A stretch of DNA of 64,000 bases, taken from positions 3,906,001 through 3,970,000 of the forward strand of contig OZ250159.1 of NCBI GenBank assembly GCA_965237785.1, in the 5' to 3' direction. Within the stretch, counting starts at the first letter, position 1, and each line of letters starts with the position of its first letter. The stretch comes from UBA6522 sp965237785 (lineage in GTDB: Bacteria; Pseudomonadota; Gammaproteobacteria; Steroidobacterales; Rariloculaceae). Below the pieces are notes generated by a model. It saw only the letters and a program-made list of their open reading frames with translations. It was not told where the DNA came from and did no database searches. A program made the position numbers and the translations under genes. Shown here piece after piece: positions 15,899 through 26,100 of this stretch.

Positions 15899-16788
15899 GT
15901 ACGATTCGCCTGGCCTTGTTGTTGAGCTCGTTCTGGCTGGCGACGGCGGCGCAGGCGGAACTCTACTACCTGGTCGTCGGCGGGCTGGGGGGCGAGTCCG
16001 ACTATGCGAATCGGTTCCTGGCGCAGACGGAATCCCTGGCCGCGGCGGCGGCACGCTCCCTGGGCGACGATTCCCGGGTGACGCTGTTGAACGGCGAGTC
16101 CGCGACCAGCGAAGCGCTCACCGAGGAATTGCAGCGCCTGGCCGAGATCACCACCCCCGCCGACACGCTGGCGGTCTTTCTCGTCGGCCACGGTACCTAC
16201 GACGGCGAGCAATACAAGTTCAACCTGCCGGGCCGCGACCTCGACGGCGCGGCCTTGGGTGAATTGCTCGGTGCGGTGCCCGCGGGGCGGCAACTGGTGG
16301 TCAACGCGACCAGCGCCAGCGGCGCCGTGACGGAGACCTGGACCCGGGAGGGGCGCACGCTCATCACCGCCACCAAGAGCGGCGGCGAGCGCAACGCGAC
16401 CCGCTTCGCCGAGCACTGGACCGCGGCCCTCGGCAGCGAAGAGGCCGACACCAATCGAAATGGAGTGATCACCGCCCGGGAGGCGTTCGACTACGCCGAG
16501 CGGATGGTCGCGGAGAGCTACGAAAACGAGGGCGCGCTGGCCACCGAGCATCCCCAGATGATAGGCGAGCCCGGCGATACCTTCACGGCGGCGCGCCTGG
16601 AGGCGCGGGTGGCGCTCACCCGGCAACTGGAGCGGCTCTTCGCCGAACTCGATTTGCTCGAGGGCGAGGTCCAGGCGCTGCGCCAGCGGCGCGGCGAGAT
16701 GAACACCGATGCCTACCTGAACGAGCTGCAGGACTTGTTGCTGGCGCTCGCGCTGGTGCAGCAAGAGATCGACGATGCCCGCGAGTGA
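15895..16788 (+). CDS. Secreted caspase-like protein lacking the catalytic cysteine
   Basis: 297 residues, signal peptide MSTIRLALLLSSFWLATAAQA. The core resembles a caspase/legumain p20 fold: strand LYYLVVGGLGG, an ordered helix, TLAVFLVGHGTYDG with the histidine position filled (His99), then RQLVVNATSASG (133-143), where active members have Asp-x-Cys. Here the cysteine position reads Thr or Ser, so proteolysis by the usual Cys-His dyad is not expected. A predicted coiled coil fills the C-terminal 70 residues. It overlaps its upstream neighbour (ATGA) and precedes the TPR peptidase by three bases. Confidence 0.75.
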   Translation: MSTIRLALLLSSFWLATAAQAELYYLVVGGLGGESDYANRFLAQTESLAAAAARSLGDDSRVTLLNGESATSEALTEELQRLAEITTPADTLAVFLVGHGTYDGEQYKFNLPGRDLDGAALGELLGAVPAGRQLVVNATSASGAVTETWTREGRTLITATKSGGERNATRFAEHWTAALGSEEADTNRNGVITAREAFDYAERMVAESYENEGALATEHPQMIGEPGDTFTAARLEARVALTRQLERLFAELDLLEGEVQALRQRRGEMNTDAYLNELQDLLLALALVQQEIDDARE

Positions 16789-16791
16789 CCG

Positions 16792-19164
16792 ATGAGGCTC
16801 TGGGTCGCAGTGGCCGGGCTCGCAGCGGCTGCCGCGGTACCGCAGTCGGGCGCCCAGCCATTCGACTATTCCGCCGATCGCGACCCGGCCCTCAGGGCCT
16901 GCGACGCCCATTACCATCGCGGCGACCGGCCGGCGGCGGCCGCCTGTTACGCGATGCTCGCGTCCGGGAGCAACGACGCTGCCGTGAGGGCCGAGACGGC
17001 GTGGCGCATGGGCGATCCGGTTGCCGCCAACGCCTTCTTCCGCACCGGCGTGGAGTTGGACCCCGAGTCCGTAGCCCTTCGTAACCGCTGGGGACGTCTG
17101 TTTCTTGCGACTCACCAGAACGATGAGGCGGTGAGGCTGTTCATGGAGGCCCTGGAGCTGGACGAGAACTACGTGCCGGCGAAACTGGGATTGGCGGCGG
17201 TGGCCGCGGGCCGTTTCGAGGACCGGGCCCGGTCCCTGGTCGAAGAAGTCATCGAAGGCGGCGAGGAGAATCTCGAGGCGTACCTGATCTCCGCGCAGAT
17301 GAGCCTCGAACTGGGCGCGCTGGCGACGGCCCGGAACACCCTCGACAAGGCGCTTGAGATCGCCGAGGCCGAAGCGTTGCCGCCGCTTGAAGTCTACGCG
17401 TTGTACGCCGCCGCCGACGTGCTCGAGGGCATCGCGGACAGCGAGTGGACCCAGCGCGCGCTGGCCTACAATCCCGGCTACGGCGACATCTACGCCACGC
17501 CGGCTCACTTCTATCTCATGAACCGGCGCTACCGCGAGGCCGTCGACCTGCTGTTCGAGGCGGTTGCCATCCAGCCGGACCTGTGGTCGGCCCAGGAAGA
17601 ATTGGGCGTGAATCTGCTGCGCCGGAACCGGGTCGAGGAAGCACGGGCGCATCTCGCGCTGGCGTACCGGGGGGATCCCTACAGCGCCCAGACCGTCAAT
17701 ACCCTGCGGCTGATCGACAGCTTCGACAACTTCCGGGTGCTCAGCCGCGAACTCCCGGCCCCCGAACTCCCGGGCGCCGAACTCCCGGGCGCCGAACTCC
17801 CGGGCCCCGAACCCCCGGGCCCCGAACTCCCGGGCCCCGAACCCCCGGGTCCGGAAGGCGAGCCGTCCGCCGAAACAACTGCCGCGTCACCCGCGATGCT
17901 GCTGCGCCTGCACGAGGACGAGGCCGAGGTTCTCGATCCCTACGTCACCGATCTCGTCGGCGACAGCATTCGCACCTTCGCCGAGCGTTACCGGTTCGAG
18001 CTGCGGGAACCGGTGGTGGTGGAACTGTATCCGGAGCACGACGATTTCGCCGTGCGCACGCTGGGATTGCCCGGCATCGGCTTGCTCGGCGTGGCGTTCG
18101 GCTACCTGGTGGCCATGGACAGCCCGGCGGGCAGCCGCCAGGGGGAATTTCACTGGGGGACCACGTTGTGGCACGAGATGGCCCACGTATTCACCCTGGA
18201 GGCCACCGCCAACCTGGTGCCTCGCTGGTACAGCGAGGGGGTTTCGGTATTCGAGGAGTGGAGCAGCGGTCCGCTGCGAGGACGGCATATCCCCGTGCGC
18301 GTGCTCGAAGCCATGGCGGAAGATCGGTTCTTGCCGGTAACCGAATTGGATGGCGGCTTCATGCGCCCCACGTATGACGGCCAGGTGATCGTCTCCTATA
18401 CCCAGGGGGGGCTGATCTGCGAGTACATTCATCGTGAGTGGGGCCAGCAGGGGTTGGTGGACGTGCTGGAGCGCTTCGCCGAGGGTCTCGACACCGCCGC
18501 AGCGATCCGCGAGGGCCTGGAAGTGTCGCCGGAGACGTTCGACCGCGGCTTCAAGGAGTATCTGGAGACCGAATTTCGAGCCACGCTGGACGTGCTGGAT
18601 GAGTGGAAGGGGCTTGTCCGCTCGACTTACGAGGCAATGGACGCAGCCGATTGGGAGGCGGCGATCGACGCCGCCGACGCCGCCATCGCAGCGTTTCCGG
18701 ACTACGTCGGCGAGGGCGATGCCTACACGCCCAAGGCCCTTGGCTACGAAGAACTCGACCGGCGGCAGGCGGCGCTGGAAACGTATGAAACCTATTGGCG
18801 GCTCGGCGGCTATTCGCCGCTTGCGCTCGGGCGGCTGGGCACGCTGCTGCATGAAGCCGGACGCGTTGACGATGCGATTGCGGTGTACCGCGACCTGATC
18901 ATGGTGACGCCGCTCGATGCCGACGTGCACACCGCGCTCGGCGACTGGATGCTGGCGCGGGGTGTGGCGGCCGGCGCCCTGCGCGAGTATCGGGCGCTCC
19001 TGGCCATGGCGCCGCATGACATGGCGGGCGTCCATTATCGGCTGGCCACCGCCTATTTGGCGCTTGAAGATCGCCCCAGGACCCGGGAGCATTTGTTGTA
19101 TGCTCTGGAAACCGCGCCCCACTACCGTGAGGCGCAGCAACTGCTATTGGAGATCGTTCGTTGA
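16792..19164 (+). CDS. Secreted TPR protein with a gluzincin-type metallopeptidase domain
   Basis: 790 residues with a signal peptide (to about SGAQP). N-terminal tetratricopeptide repeats (roughly 30-310), a Pro-Glu-Leu-Gly repeat linker (324-353), then a zinc peptidase domain with HEMAH at 461-465 and a candidate third ligand Glu482 in YSEGVSVFEEW, as in the MA-clan peptidase families. More TPR units fill 600-790. It sits within the MoxR cluster between the caspase-like gene and the MoxR gene, whose TTG start overlaps its stop. The substrate is unknown; a periplasmic processing role is an inference. Confidence 0.85.
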   Translation: MRLWVAVAGLAAAAAVPQSGAQPFDYSADRDPALRACDAHYHRGDRPAAAACYAMLASGSNDAAVRAETAWRMGDPVAANAFFRTGVELDPESVALRNRWGRLFLATHQNDEAVRLFMEALELDENYVPAKLGLAAVAAGRFEDRARSLVEEVIEGGEENLEAYLISAQMSLELGALATARNTLDKALEIAEAEALPPLEVYALYAAADVLEGIADSEWTQRALAYNPGYGDIYATPAHFYLMNRRYREAVDLLFEAVAIQPDLWSAQEELGVNLLRRNRVEEARAHLALAYRGDPYSAQTVNTLRLIDSFDNFRVLSRELPAPELPGAELPGAELPGPEPPGPELPGPEPPGPEGEPSAETTAASPAMLLRLHEDEAEVLDPYVTDLVGDSIRTFAERYRFELREPVVVELYPEHDDFAVRTLGLPGIGLLGVAFGYLVAMDSPAGSRQGEFHWGTTLWHEMAHVFTLEATANLVPRWYSEGVSVFEEWSSGPLRGRHIPVRVLEAMAEDRFLPVTELDGGFMRPTYDGQVIVSYTQGGLICEYIHREWGQQGLVDVLERFAEGLDTAAAIREGLEVSPETFDRGFKEYLETEFRATLDVLDEWKGLVRSTYEAMDAADWEAAIDAADAAIAAFPDYVGEGDAYTPKALGYEELDRRQAALETYETYWRLGGYSPLALGRLGTLLHEAGRVDDAIAVYRDLIMVTPLDADVHTALGDWMLARGVAAGALREYRALLAMAPHDMAGVHYRLATAYLALEDRPRTREHLLYALETAPHYREAQQLLLEIVR
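17761..17850. repeat. 15-bp tandem repeat, six copies, in the TPR peptidase gene
   Basis: Six consecutive 15-bp units (consensus CCCGAACTCCCGGGC, minor substitutions) encode the pentapeptide P/A-E-L/P-P-G. It forms a disordered linker between the first TPR array and the peptidase domain. Confidence 0.95.
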
Positions 19165-20192
19165 GTACCGCACTGGACACCGAAGCAGCCCGAAGCATTA
19201 TCGAGACCTTCCACACGGCGCTTGACGCCATTCGCGTGGAGGTCGGCAAGGTCATCATCGGCCAGGAGGAGGTGGTGGACCATCTGCTGGTGACGCTGCT
19301 GGTCGGCGGCCACTGTCTCATTACCGGGATGCCGGGCACGGCGAAGACGCTGCTGGTGCGAACGCTGGCCATTGTGCTGGGTCTGACCTACAAGCGGATC
19401 CAGTTCACGCCCGATCTCATGCCCACGGACGTGACCGGCACCGATATCATCGAGGAGGACATCACCACCGGCCACCGCACCTGGACCTTCGTGCCCGGCC
19501 CGATTTTCGCCAATGTGCTGCTGGCGGACGAGATCAACCGCACGCCCCCCAAGACCCAGTCGGCGCTGCTGGAGGCGATGCAGGAACTCACGGTGACCGT
19601 GCGCGGTAACCTGCATGCCATCGATCCGCCGTTCTTCGTGCTGGCGACCCAGAATCCCATCGAGCTGGAGGGCACCTATACGCTGCCCGAGGCCCAGTTG
19701 GACCGCTTCCTGTTCAACGTCATCCTCGACTACCTGGACGATGACGAGGAACTGGCCGTGGTGGATCGATACACCACCCGGATGGACATACCCGAGGTGT
19801 CGCCCTGCACGAACGCGGCGCAGATCCTCAAGTTCCAGGCCGTGGTCCGCCAGGTCCCCGTGGCCGAATCGGTGAGCCGGTTCGCCGTCAACCTGGTACG
19901 CGCCACGCGGCCGGACGATCCGCTCGCGCCGGAGGTGGTGCGACGCTACGTTCAATACGGCGCAAGCGTACGCGCCACCATGTTCCTGACCCTGGCGGCC
20001 AAGGCCCGGGCGTTGATGAGCGGCCGCTACCACGTCACCCGGGAAGACATCGCCGCGCTGGTGCTGCCGGTCATGCGCCACCGGGTATTGACCAACTATT
20101 TCGCGGAGTCCGACAAGGTCGATGTCGACGACGTGCTCCGCCAGTTGGTGGAAGTCATGGGCGCCGAGGCGCCCGTGGCCAAGGCCGGCTGA
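19161..20192 (+). CDS. MoxR-family AAA+ ATPase
   Basis: 343 residues from TTG 19161, which overlaps the previous stop (TTGA). Walker A is GMPGTAKT (56-63) and Walker B LLADEIN (120-126), with the MoxR signatures QFTPDLMPTDVTGTDI, FANVLLADEINRTPPKTQ and LATQNPIELEGTYTLPEAQLDRF. MoxR ATPases act as chaperones that assemble or activate protein complexes together with VWA-domain partners; three VWA-type partners are encoded around it. All ATPase motifs are intact. Confidence 0.96.
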   Translation: MSTALDTEAARSIIETFHTALDAIRVEVGKVIIGQEEVVDHLLVTLLVGGHCLITGMPGTAKTLLVRTLAIVLGLTYKRIQFTPDLMPTDVTGTDIIEEDITTGHRTWTFVPGPIFANVLLADEINRTPPKTQSALLEAMQELTVTVRGNLHAIDPPFFVLATQNPIELEGTYTLPEAQLDRFLFNVILDYLDDDEELAVVDRYTTRMDIPEVSPCTNAAQILKFQAVVRQVPVAESVSRFAVNLVRATRPDDPLAPEVVRRYVQYGASVRATMFLTLAAKARALMSGRYHVTREDIAALVLPVMRHRVLTNYFAESDKVDVDDVLRQLVEVMGAEAPVAKAG

Positions 20193-20201
20193 GGCGGGTT
20201 C

Positions 20202-21122
20202 ATGGCCGGTGTGACCGCGGCAACGCCCGGTGCGGCACAGCACCTGCTGCAACCGGAGGTGCTCGCCGGTCTGGCCAATATCGAGTTGGTGGCCCGCGCC
20301 GCCGTGCATGGATTCCTGAACGGCCTGCACCGTTCGCCGCTGTTCGGATTCAGCCAGGAGTTTGCCGAGTACCGCGCCTACGCCGAAGGCGACGACCCCC
20401 GCTTCGTCGACTGGAACGTCTACGCGCGCACCGAGCGCACCTACATCAAGCGATTCCTGGGTGAGACCAACACGCGGCTGGTGATCCTGCTGGACGCCAG
20501 CGCGTCGATGGGCTTCGGTTCCGGCGCCGTCAACAAGCTGCAATATGCGAAGTTTCTCGCCGCGACCCTGGCCTACCTGGCGTCGAAACAGCACGATGCC
20601 GTCGGTCTGATCGTCTTTGACGAGACCGTGCGCGAGCATCGCCCGCCGTCTTCGCGCATCGGCAAGTTGAGCGGCGTGCTCCACGCCATCGACCGTGCCG
20701 AGCCGGGCGTGGGCACCGATCTCAGGGTCCCCTTCGAGACCTTCCGCCAGTTCGAGCGCGGAAGGGGACTGGTGGTGGTGATCTCCGATTTCTACTGTGA
20801 GCCGGAGGCGATGATCAAGGGCGTGCAGCCGCTCGCCTACCAGGGGCAGGACGTGGTGCTGTTCCAGTTGCTGGATCCCCAGGAGCTGAAACCGGTCATG
20901 AAGGAGTCGGCGCTCATGGAGGACATGGAAACCGGTGAATCCCTGGAGGTTTCGCCGATCTTCATGCGTTCGCGCTACCGGGAGCGGATTGGCGAACACA
21001 TCGAGGCGCTGGAGCGGTGTGCCGCGGGCGCCGGCGTGGATCATGAGCTGGTGAACATCACCGATTCGCTCGATGGCGCGCTCAGAGACTACCTGCTGTT
21101 CCGGCAGCGGCGCAGACGATGA
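20202..21122 (+). CDS. DUF58 VWA-like protein
   Basis: 306 residues, cytoplasmic (no signal or membrane helix). The DUF58 block EFAEYRAYAEGDDPRFVDWNVYART is at 53-77, followed by a VWA-like domain with LLDASASMGFGS (Asp98, Ser100, Ser102). DUF58 proteins are almost always encoded directly after MoxR and are thought to be its adaptors. The start at ATG 20202 is ten bases after the moxR stop; its own stop overlaps the next ATG. Confidence 0.94.
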   Translation: MAGVTAATPGAAQHLLQPEVLAGLANIELVARAAVHGFLNGLHRSPLFGFSQEFAEYRAYAEGDDPRFVDWNVYARTERTYIKRFLGETNTRLVILLDASASMGFGSGAVNKLQYAKFLAATLAYLASKQHDAVGLIVFDETVREHRPPSSRIGKLSGVLHAIDRAEPGVGTDLRVPFETFRQFERGRGLVVVISDFYCEPEAMIKGVQPLAYQGQDVVLFQLLDPQELKPVMKESALMEDMETGESLEVSPIFMRSRYRERIGEHIEALERCAAGAGVDHELVNITDSLDGALRDYLLFRQRRRR

Positions 21123-23116
21123 CCCTGCTGGCCCCCGCGTTCCTGCTCGGACTGCTGGCGATCGGCATCCCGGTCTGGCTGCACCGGCTGTCCTCCACCA
21201 ACCCCAATCGCCAGCCCTTCAGCTCGGTGATGTTCCTCGAGCCCGGGGAGCCGCGCCGCGTGCTCGCCAAGAAACTGCAGTACCTGCTGCTGCTCGCGCT
21301 GCGCATCGGTGTATTGGTATTGCTGGCGCTGGCCTTTGCAGGGCCGGCCCTGCTCGGCGCGATACAGAACCTGGTCGCCGAGACCGCCGGACTGCATGTC
21401 GTCGTCATGGATCTCTCGGCCTCCATGGGCCACGGCGAGCGTTGGCAGCGCGCCGAGGCCGCCGCCGATGACGTGCTCGATGAACTCGATTCAGGCGATG
21501 CGGCGCAACTCGTCGCCGCCGGGCGCCTCGTCGAGGTGGTCGTCGAACCGACGCTTGAACGTGACGCCGTTCGTCGCGGCATCGCGACGCTCCGGCCCGG
21601 ACCCTTCCCGCTGGATTACGGTCAACTGATGCGCTCGGTGGACAGTCTCGTGCGCGGCGTGGAGATACCCGTGACCGTGCACGTCGTCACCGACGCCCAG
21701 CAATCCGCGCAGCCGCCGCGATTCGCGGACCTGGCGCCGCGCACGCCGCTTGAATTGGTGCTTCACGATGTATCCGCGGAGGCGGAGAACAACTGGAGCG
21801 TGGACGGGCTGGCCTGGTCGGCCGTTTCCGGCGACTTCGTCGCCAACCTGCGTGGTTACGGCGGCGAAACCGCGGAACGGACCGTGACCCTGCGACTCAA
21901 CGGCGCCGCCGTGGCCGAACGGCAGGTGTCGATCGCGCCGGGCGAGACCGCCCAGGTGCAATTCGAAGGGTTGGAGCTGTCCGCGGGCGGCAACCGCGTC
22001 GTGGCGGAGTTGTCGCCCGGCGACGACCTGGCCGTCGACGACGAGCGCTACCTGGTGGTCAAGCGCCCCGAACCGAGGCCGGTGCTGGTGGTCAGCGGCG
22101 ACGGCCGGGGCCAGGTCTCGCCGTTCTTCGCATCCGCGCTTGGAACGCTGGCGGCGCAGGACTACCGGGTCGATCCGGTCACCCCGGCGGGCCTCGTGGA
22201 GCGCACGCTGGAAGACTACGTGTTCATCGTCGTCACCGATGCGGGTGGGCTCGAAGACGAGGACGCCGCCGTGCTGCGCGACTACGTCGAGTCCGGGGGC
22301 GCCCTGCTGATGGCGCTCGCGCAGCGCTCCCTGGGCCTGGGCGCGGTGCCGGTCACCGGACACGCGTTCGAAGCCTTTTCCGACTTCGGACGGCGTGACG
22401 GCGACTACCTGGTGGTCGGCGCCCTCGACCGTTCCCATCCCGCCCTCGGGCAGATGGATGACGTGCGCCGGGCGAAATTCTATCGCCACGTCGCCGTGGC
22501 GCCGGACGACGGCGACCGTGTGCTCATGCGTCTCGACGAGGGCGGCCCGCTGCTGGTCGAGCATGAACTCGGCGCCGGCCGTGTACTGGTGTACGGCTCG
22601 TCGCTTGACCGGGAGTGGAACGACCTGCCCGTGCAGCCGGTCTTCGTGCCCCTGATCGCGCAACTGTCCTCCTATCTGGCGGGCGACCACCAGGTCAGCG
22701 TCGAGGCGCGGCTGGGCGCGGCGCTTTCGCCCCGGGCGATGGGGTTCGCGGGCGCGCAGGTGTTCTCGCCCGACGGCTCGGCGGCGCTCGGTATCGCCGG
22801 TGCGGGCGTGGGCGATGATGTGCTGGTGGAGCAGATCGGCTTCTACGAGGTTGTCGGCGCGGGTCAGACGGAACTCGTCGCCGTCAACGTGGATCCAAGG
22901 GAATCGGACCCGTCGGCCATGGACGCCGGGACGCTCGCCCGGTGGCGCGATTTGAGCCCCGGCGCGCGGCAAGCCGGTGCCGAAATTTCGGGTATGATGG
23001 AAACGCCACCCACGGAGTTGTGGCCATGGATCCTGGCTCTGCTCGTGGCGGTGGTTCTGATGGAGTCGTGGGTGGGCAACTGGCACCTCCGGGTGCGACG
23101 AGGAATGGCCGCATGA
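21119..23116 (+). CDS. BatA-like membrane protein with VWA domain
   Basis: 665 residues. The N-terminal hydrophobic block MTLLAPAFLLGLLAIGIPVWLHRL and the second helix around 52-80 form the BatA/aerotolerance N-terminal domain, followed by a VWA domain with VVMDLSASMGHG (Asp98, Ser100, Ser102). A beta-rich region and GATase-like segment (VFIVVTDAGGLEDEDAAVLRDYV ... GGALLMALAQ) follow, and a C-terminal membrane helix (PWILALLVAVVLMESWVGNW). Organisation parallels the protein at 13655, so they are probably paralogous partners. ATGA overlaps at both ends. Confidence 0.9.
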   Translation: MTLLAPAFLLGLLAIGIPVWLHRLSSTNPNRQPFSSVMFLEPGEPRRVLAKKLQYLLLLALRIGVLVLLALAFAGPALLGAIQNLVAETAGLHVVVMDLSASMGHGERWQRAEAAADDVLDELDSGDAAQLVAAGRLVEVVVEPTLERDAVRRGIATLRPGPFPLDYGQLMRSVDSLVRGVEIPVTVHVVTDAQQSAQPPRFADLAPRTPLELVLHDVSAEAENNWSVDGLAWSAVSGDFVANLRGYGGETAERTVTLRLNGAAVAERQVSIAPGETAQVQFEGLELSAGGNRVVAELSPGDDLAVDDERYLVVKRPEPRPVLVVSGDGRGQVSPFFASALGTLAAQDYRVDPVTPAGLVERTLEDYVFIVVTDAGGLEDEDAAVLRDYVESGGALLMALAQRSLGLGAVPVTGHAFEAFSDFGRRDGDYLVVGALDRSHPALGQMDDVRRAKFYRHVAVAPDDGDRVLMRLDEGGPLLVEHELGAGRVLVYGSSLDREWNDLPVQPVFVPLIAQLSSYLAGDHQVSVEARLGAALSPRAMGFAGAQVFSPDGSAALGIAGAGVGDDVLVEQIGFYEVVGAGQTELVAVNVDPRESDPSAMDAGTLARWRDLSPGARQAGAEISGMMETPPTELWPWILALLVAVVLMESWVGNWHLRVRRGMAA

Positions 23117-26100
23117 AAGCGCAAGCAAGGCTGGAAGAATACCTTCGCGGCTTCCAACGCCGCCTTCGGGCACTGATCCTCGCCCGCGGCGTTGCGCTTC
23201 TTTGCGTTGCCGCGTTGGCGGTGACCTTGCTTGCGGTGATGGTCGGCACGCGGCAGGCATTTCCGGATGATCTGATGAACGGCGCGCGGCTGTTTCTGGC
23301 GCTGGCACTCGGCGCCGTCGGCGCGTTGCTGCTGATCCGGCCCCTGCGGGTCTTGCGGCGCACCCGCGGCGTCGCCGACATCGAGAAGCGCGCGCCGGAC
23401 TTCGACGGGCGCATCGAAACCTACGATGAGCTGGCGCAAGGCAAGCGCCACGATCCGCGCCGGCCGTCGCCATTCCTAGGGCTCCTGGCCGAGGATGCGC
23501 TGCGCCTCGCGCGCCGTATTCCCGCCACGCTGCGGGTGCCGAACCGGGAGATCGCCATACCCGGAGCCCTCGCCGTAGTGGCGCTGGGCGTACTGGTCTG
23601 GTTCGCCGCGTTCGGCCCGGACAACTGGCGCTACGGCGTCCGCCACGTATGGGCGGGCTGGGCCATGTCCGATACGTTGCCGCCGCAACGCATCGTCGTC
23701 AATCCGGGCGACGGCGCCGTGCGCCGGGGCGGGGATCTCTTCATCGATGCCCGCGCCGAAGGCTTCGATCCGGTTGCCGCCGAGGTGTTCGCGCTGTTCG
23801 AAGGCGGCGACGACTGGGAAAGCGCGCCCATGCTGACCGGCGACGAGGACGACTTTGAATTCACTTTCTACGCCGTGCGTGAGCCGGTTCGCTACTACGT
23901 GGTTGCCGCCGGCGTGCACAGCGAGGAGTTCCTGGTCGATGTGGTGGATCTGCCCCGGGTGAGGAACGTCAAGCTCACCTACCACTACCCGCGATGGACG
24001 CAACTGGAGAGTGAGACCGTGGATCCGGGCAGCGACATCAGCGCCGTGGCGGGTACCCAGGTCCAGGTCGAGGTCACCACCGATCAGCCGCTGGGCGCGG
24101 CCGAGTTGATCGTCAACGGCGAGACGCTCGCCATGACCACCGACGGCGCGGTGGCGGCGGCGACGCTCGAGGTGAGCGAGTCGGGCGAATATTTCGTCTC
24201 GACGTTCTTCAACGACGACCCGGTGCGTCTCACCGACGACTATTTCATCGATGTGATCCCCGACAGCAAGCCCGCGGTCGACGTGGTCAAGCCCGGGCGC
24301 GACTGGCGGGCCAGCAACATCGAGGAGGTATCGGTGCGGGTGGAGGCCAGCGACGACTTCGCGCTCGACCGCCTGGAACTGCATTACTCGGTCAACGGCG
24401 GCGAATGGAACGTCGTCGAGCTGGACACCGAGGGCGCCTACGCCCTGAGCAACGAGATCCTGTACCTGGAGGAAATGGGCAAGACCATCGACCCGGGCGG
24501 ATTGCTGGAGCTGCTGGGCGAGGGCCAACCGGGCGAGGGCGGAATGCCCGAGAGCCCCGAAGGCCTGGTCGCCGTGCAAGCCGCGCCCGCCGGGCTGGAA
24601 CCCGGCGATCTCATCTCCTACTACGCCCAGGCGCATGACCGCGACGCCTCCGAGCGGACCGACCTGTTCTTCGTCGAGGTTCAGCCGTTCGAACGCACCT
24701 ACTCGCAGTCCATGCAAGGCGGCGGCGGCGGTGGCGGCGGCGGTGGCGAGCAGAACGAGATCTCCCAACGCCAGAAGGAGATTCTGGTGGCGACCTGGAA
24801 CCTCCTCCGTGAGCAGGAGGAACTCACCGGCTTTCTGGATGAGCAGCAGTTGCAGGACAACGCCCGCATGCTTTCCGAACTGCAGCGCACGCTGGCTCAA
24901 CAGGCCCGCACGCTGGCCAACCGGACCCGCGCCCGGCAACTCACCTCCGTGGACGAACAGATCCAGACCTTCGTGAACAGCCTGGAAAGCGCTGCGGCGG
25001 CGATGGAGCCGGCGGCGGACCGGCTTGACGATATCGAGCTGGATCGGGCCGTGCCGTCCGAACAGGAGGCGCTGCGGCACTTGTTGAAGGCCGAGTCGGT
25101 CTTTACCGATATCCAGGTCTCGTTCCAGCGGGGCGGCGGCGGTGGCGGCGGCGGTGGTTTCGCCGGCCGCGACCTGGCGGAACTGTTCGAGCTGGAAATG
25201 GATCTCGAGAAGAACCAGTACGAGACCGAGTCCGCGGTATCGTTCGAAGATACCCCGGAGGCGGAGTTCGACGAAGCCATCGCCAAGCTCCAGGAGTTGG
25301 CGCGGCGCCAGGAGAACCTGGCGCGCCAGGCGGCCCGGCAGCAGCAACTGACCGAGCAGGAGCGCTGGCAGCAGCAGCAGCTTCGCCGCGAGACCGAGGA
25401 ATTGCGGCGCCAGTTGGAGGAACTCCGGCAGGCGGCCGCTCAACAGGGCGGCCAGCAGCAGGGCGGTCAACAGCAGGGCGGTCAACAGCAGGGCGGCCAG
25501 CAGCAGGGGGGCCAGCAGCAGGGCGGTCAGCAGTCGGGGCAACAAGGCGGGCTGGCCAACGCGACCACCGAAGCCATTCGCCAGCTCGACAATGCCTTGC
25601 GGGCGATGGACCGGGCCCAGGGCCAGGGCGAGATGACGCCGGAACAGGCGCGGCGCGCCATCGAGCAGGCCCGCCGGCAAATGGACAGTGCGCTTGAGCA
25701 GTTGACGAATCAGCGCCAGGCCGCCGCCGAGGAAGCCTTCTCCGATCTGACCGAGCGGGCCCAGACGCTGCTCGAGGAACAGCGCCGCATCGCCGCGGAA
25801 CTCCAGCAGGTGGCCAACGAGTCATTTCGGAACCGCGACGGCGACGGCGCCCGGGAGAACCCGCTGAGCTACGAAGAAGCGATCGACATGTCGGAGCGCA
25901 AGTGGGCCATGCAGGAAGACCTGGAGGCGCTGGAACAGGATATCCAGGGCGTGGCGAATCAGTTCAGGCCGCAGACCCCCGGCGCATCCGAGGAACTCTA
26001 TGACGCCCTCGCCGACTTGCAGCAATCCCAGGCGGCATTACGACTGGGTGTCGCCGGAGAGCGCATCCGCCGCGGTCTGGCGGACGAATTGGCGCCCTTT

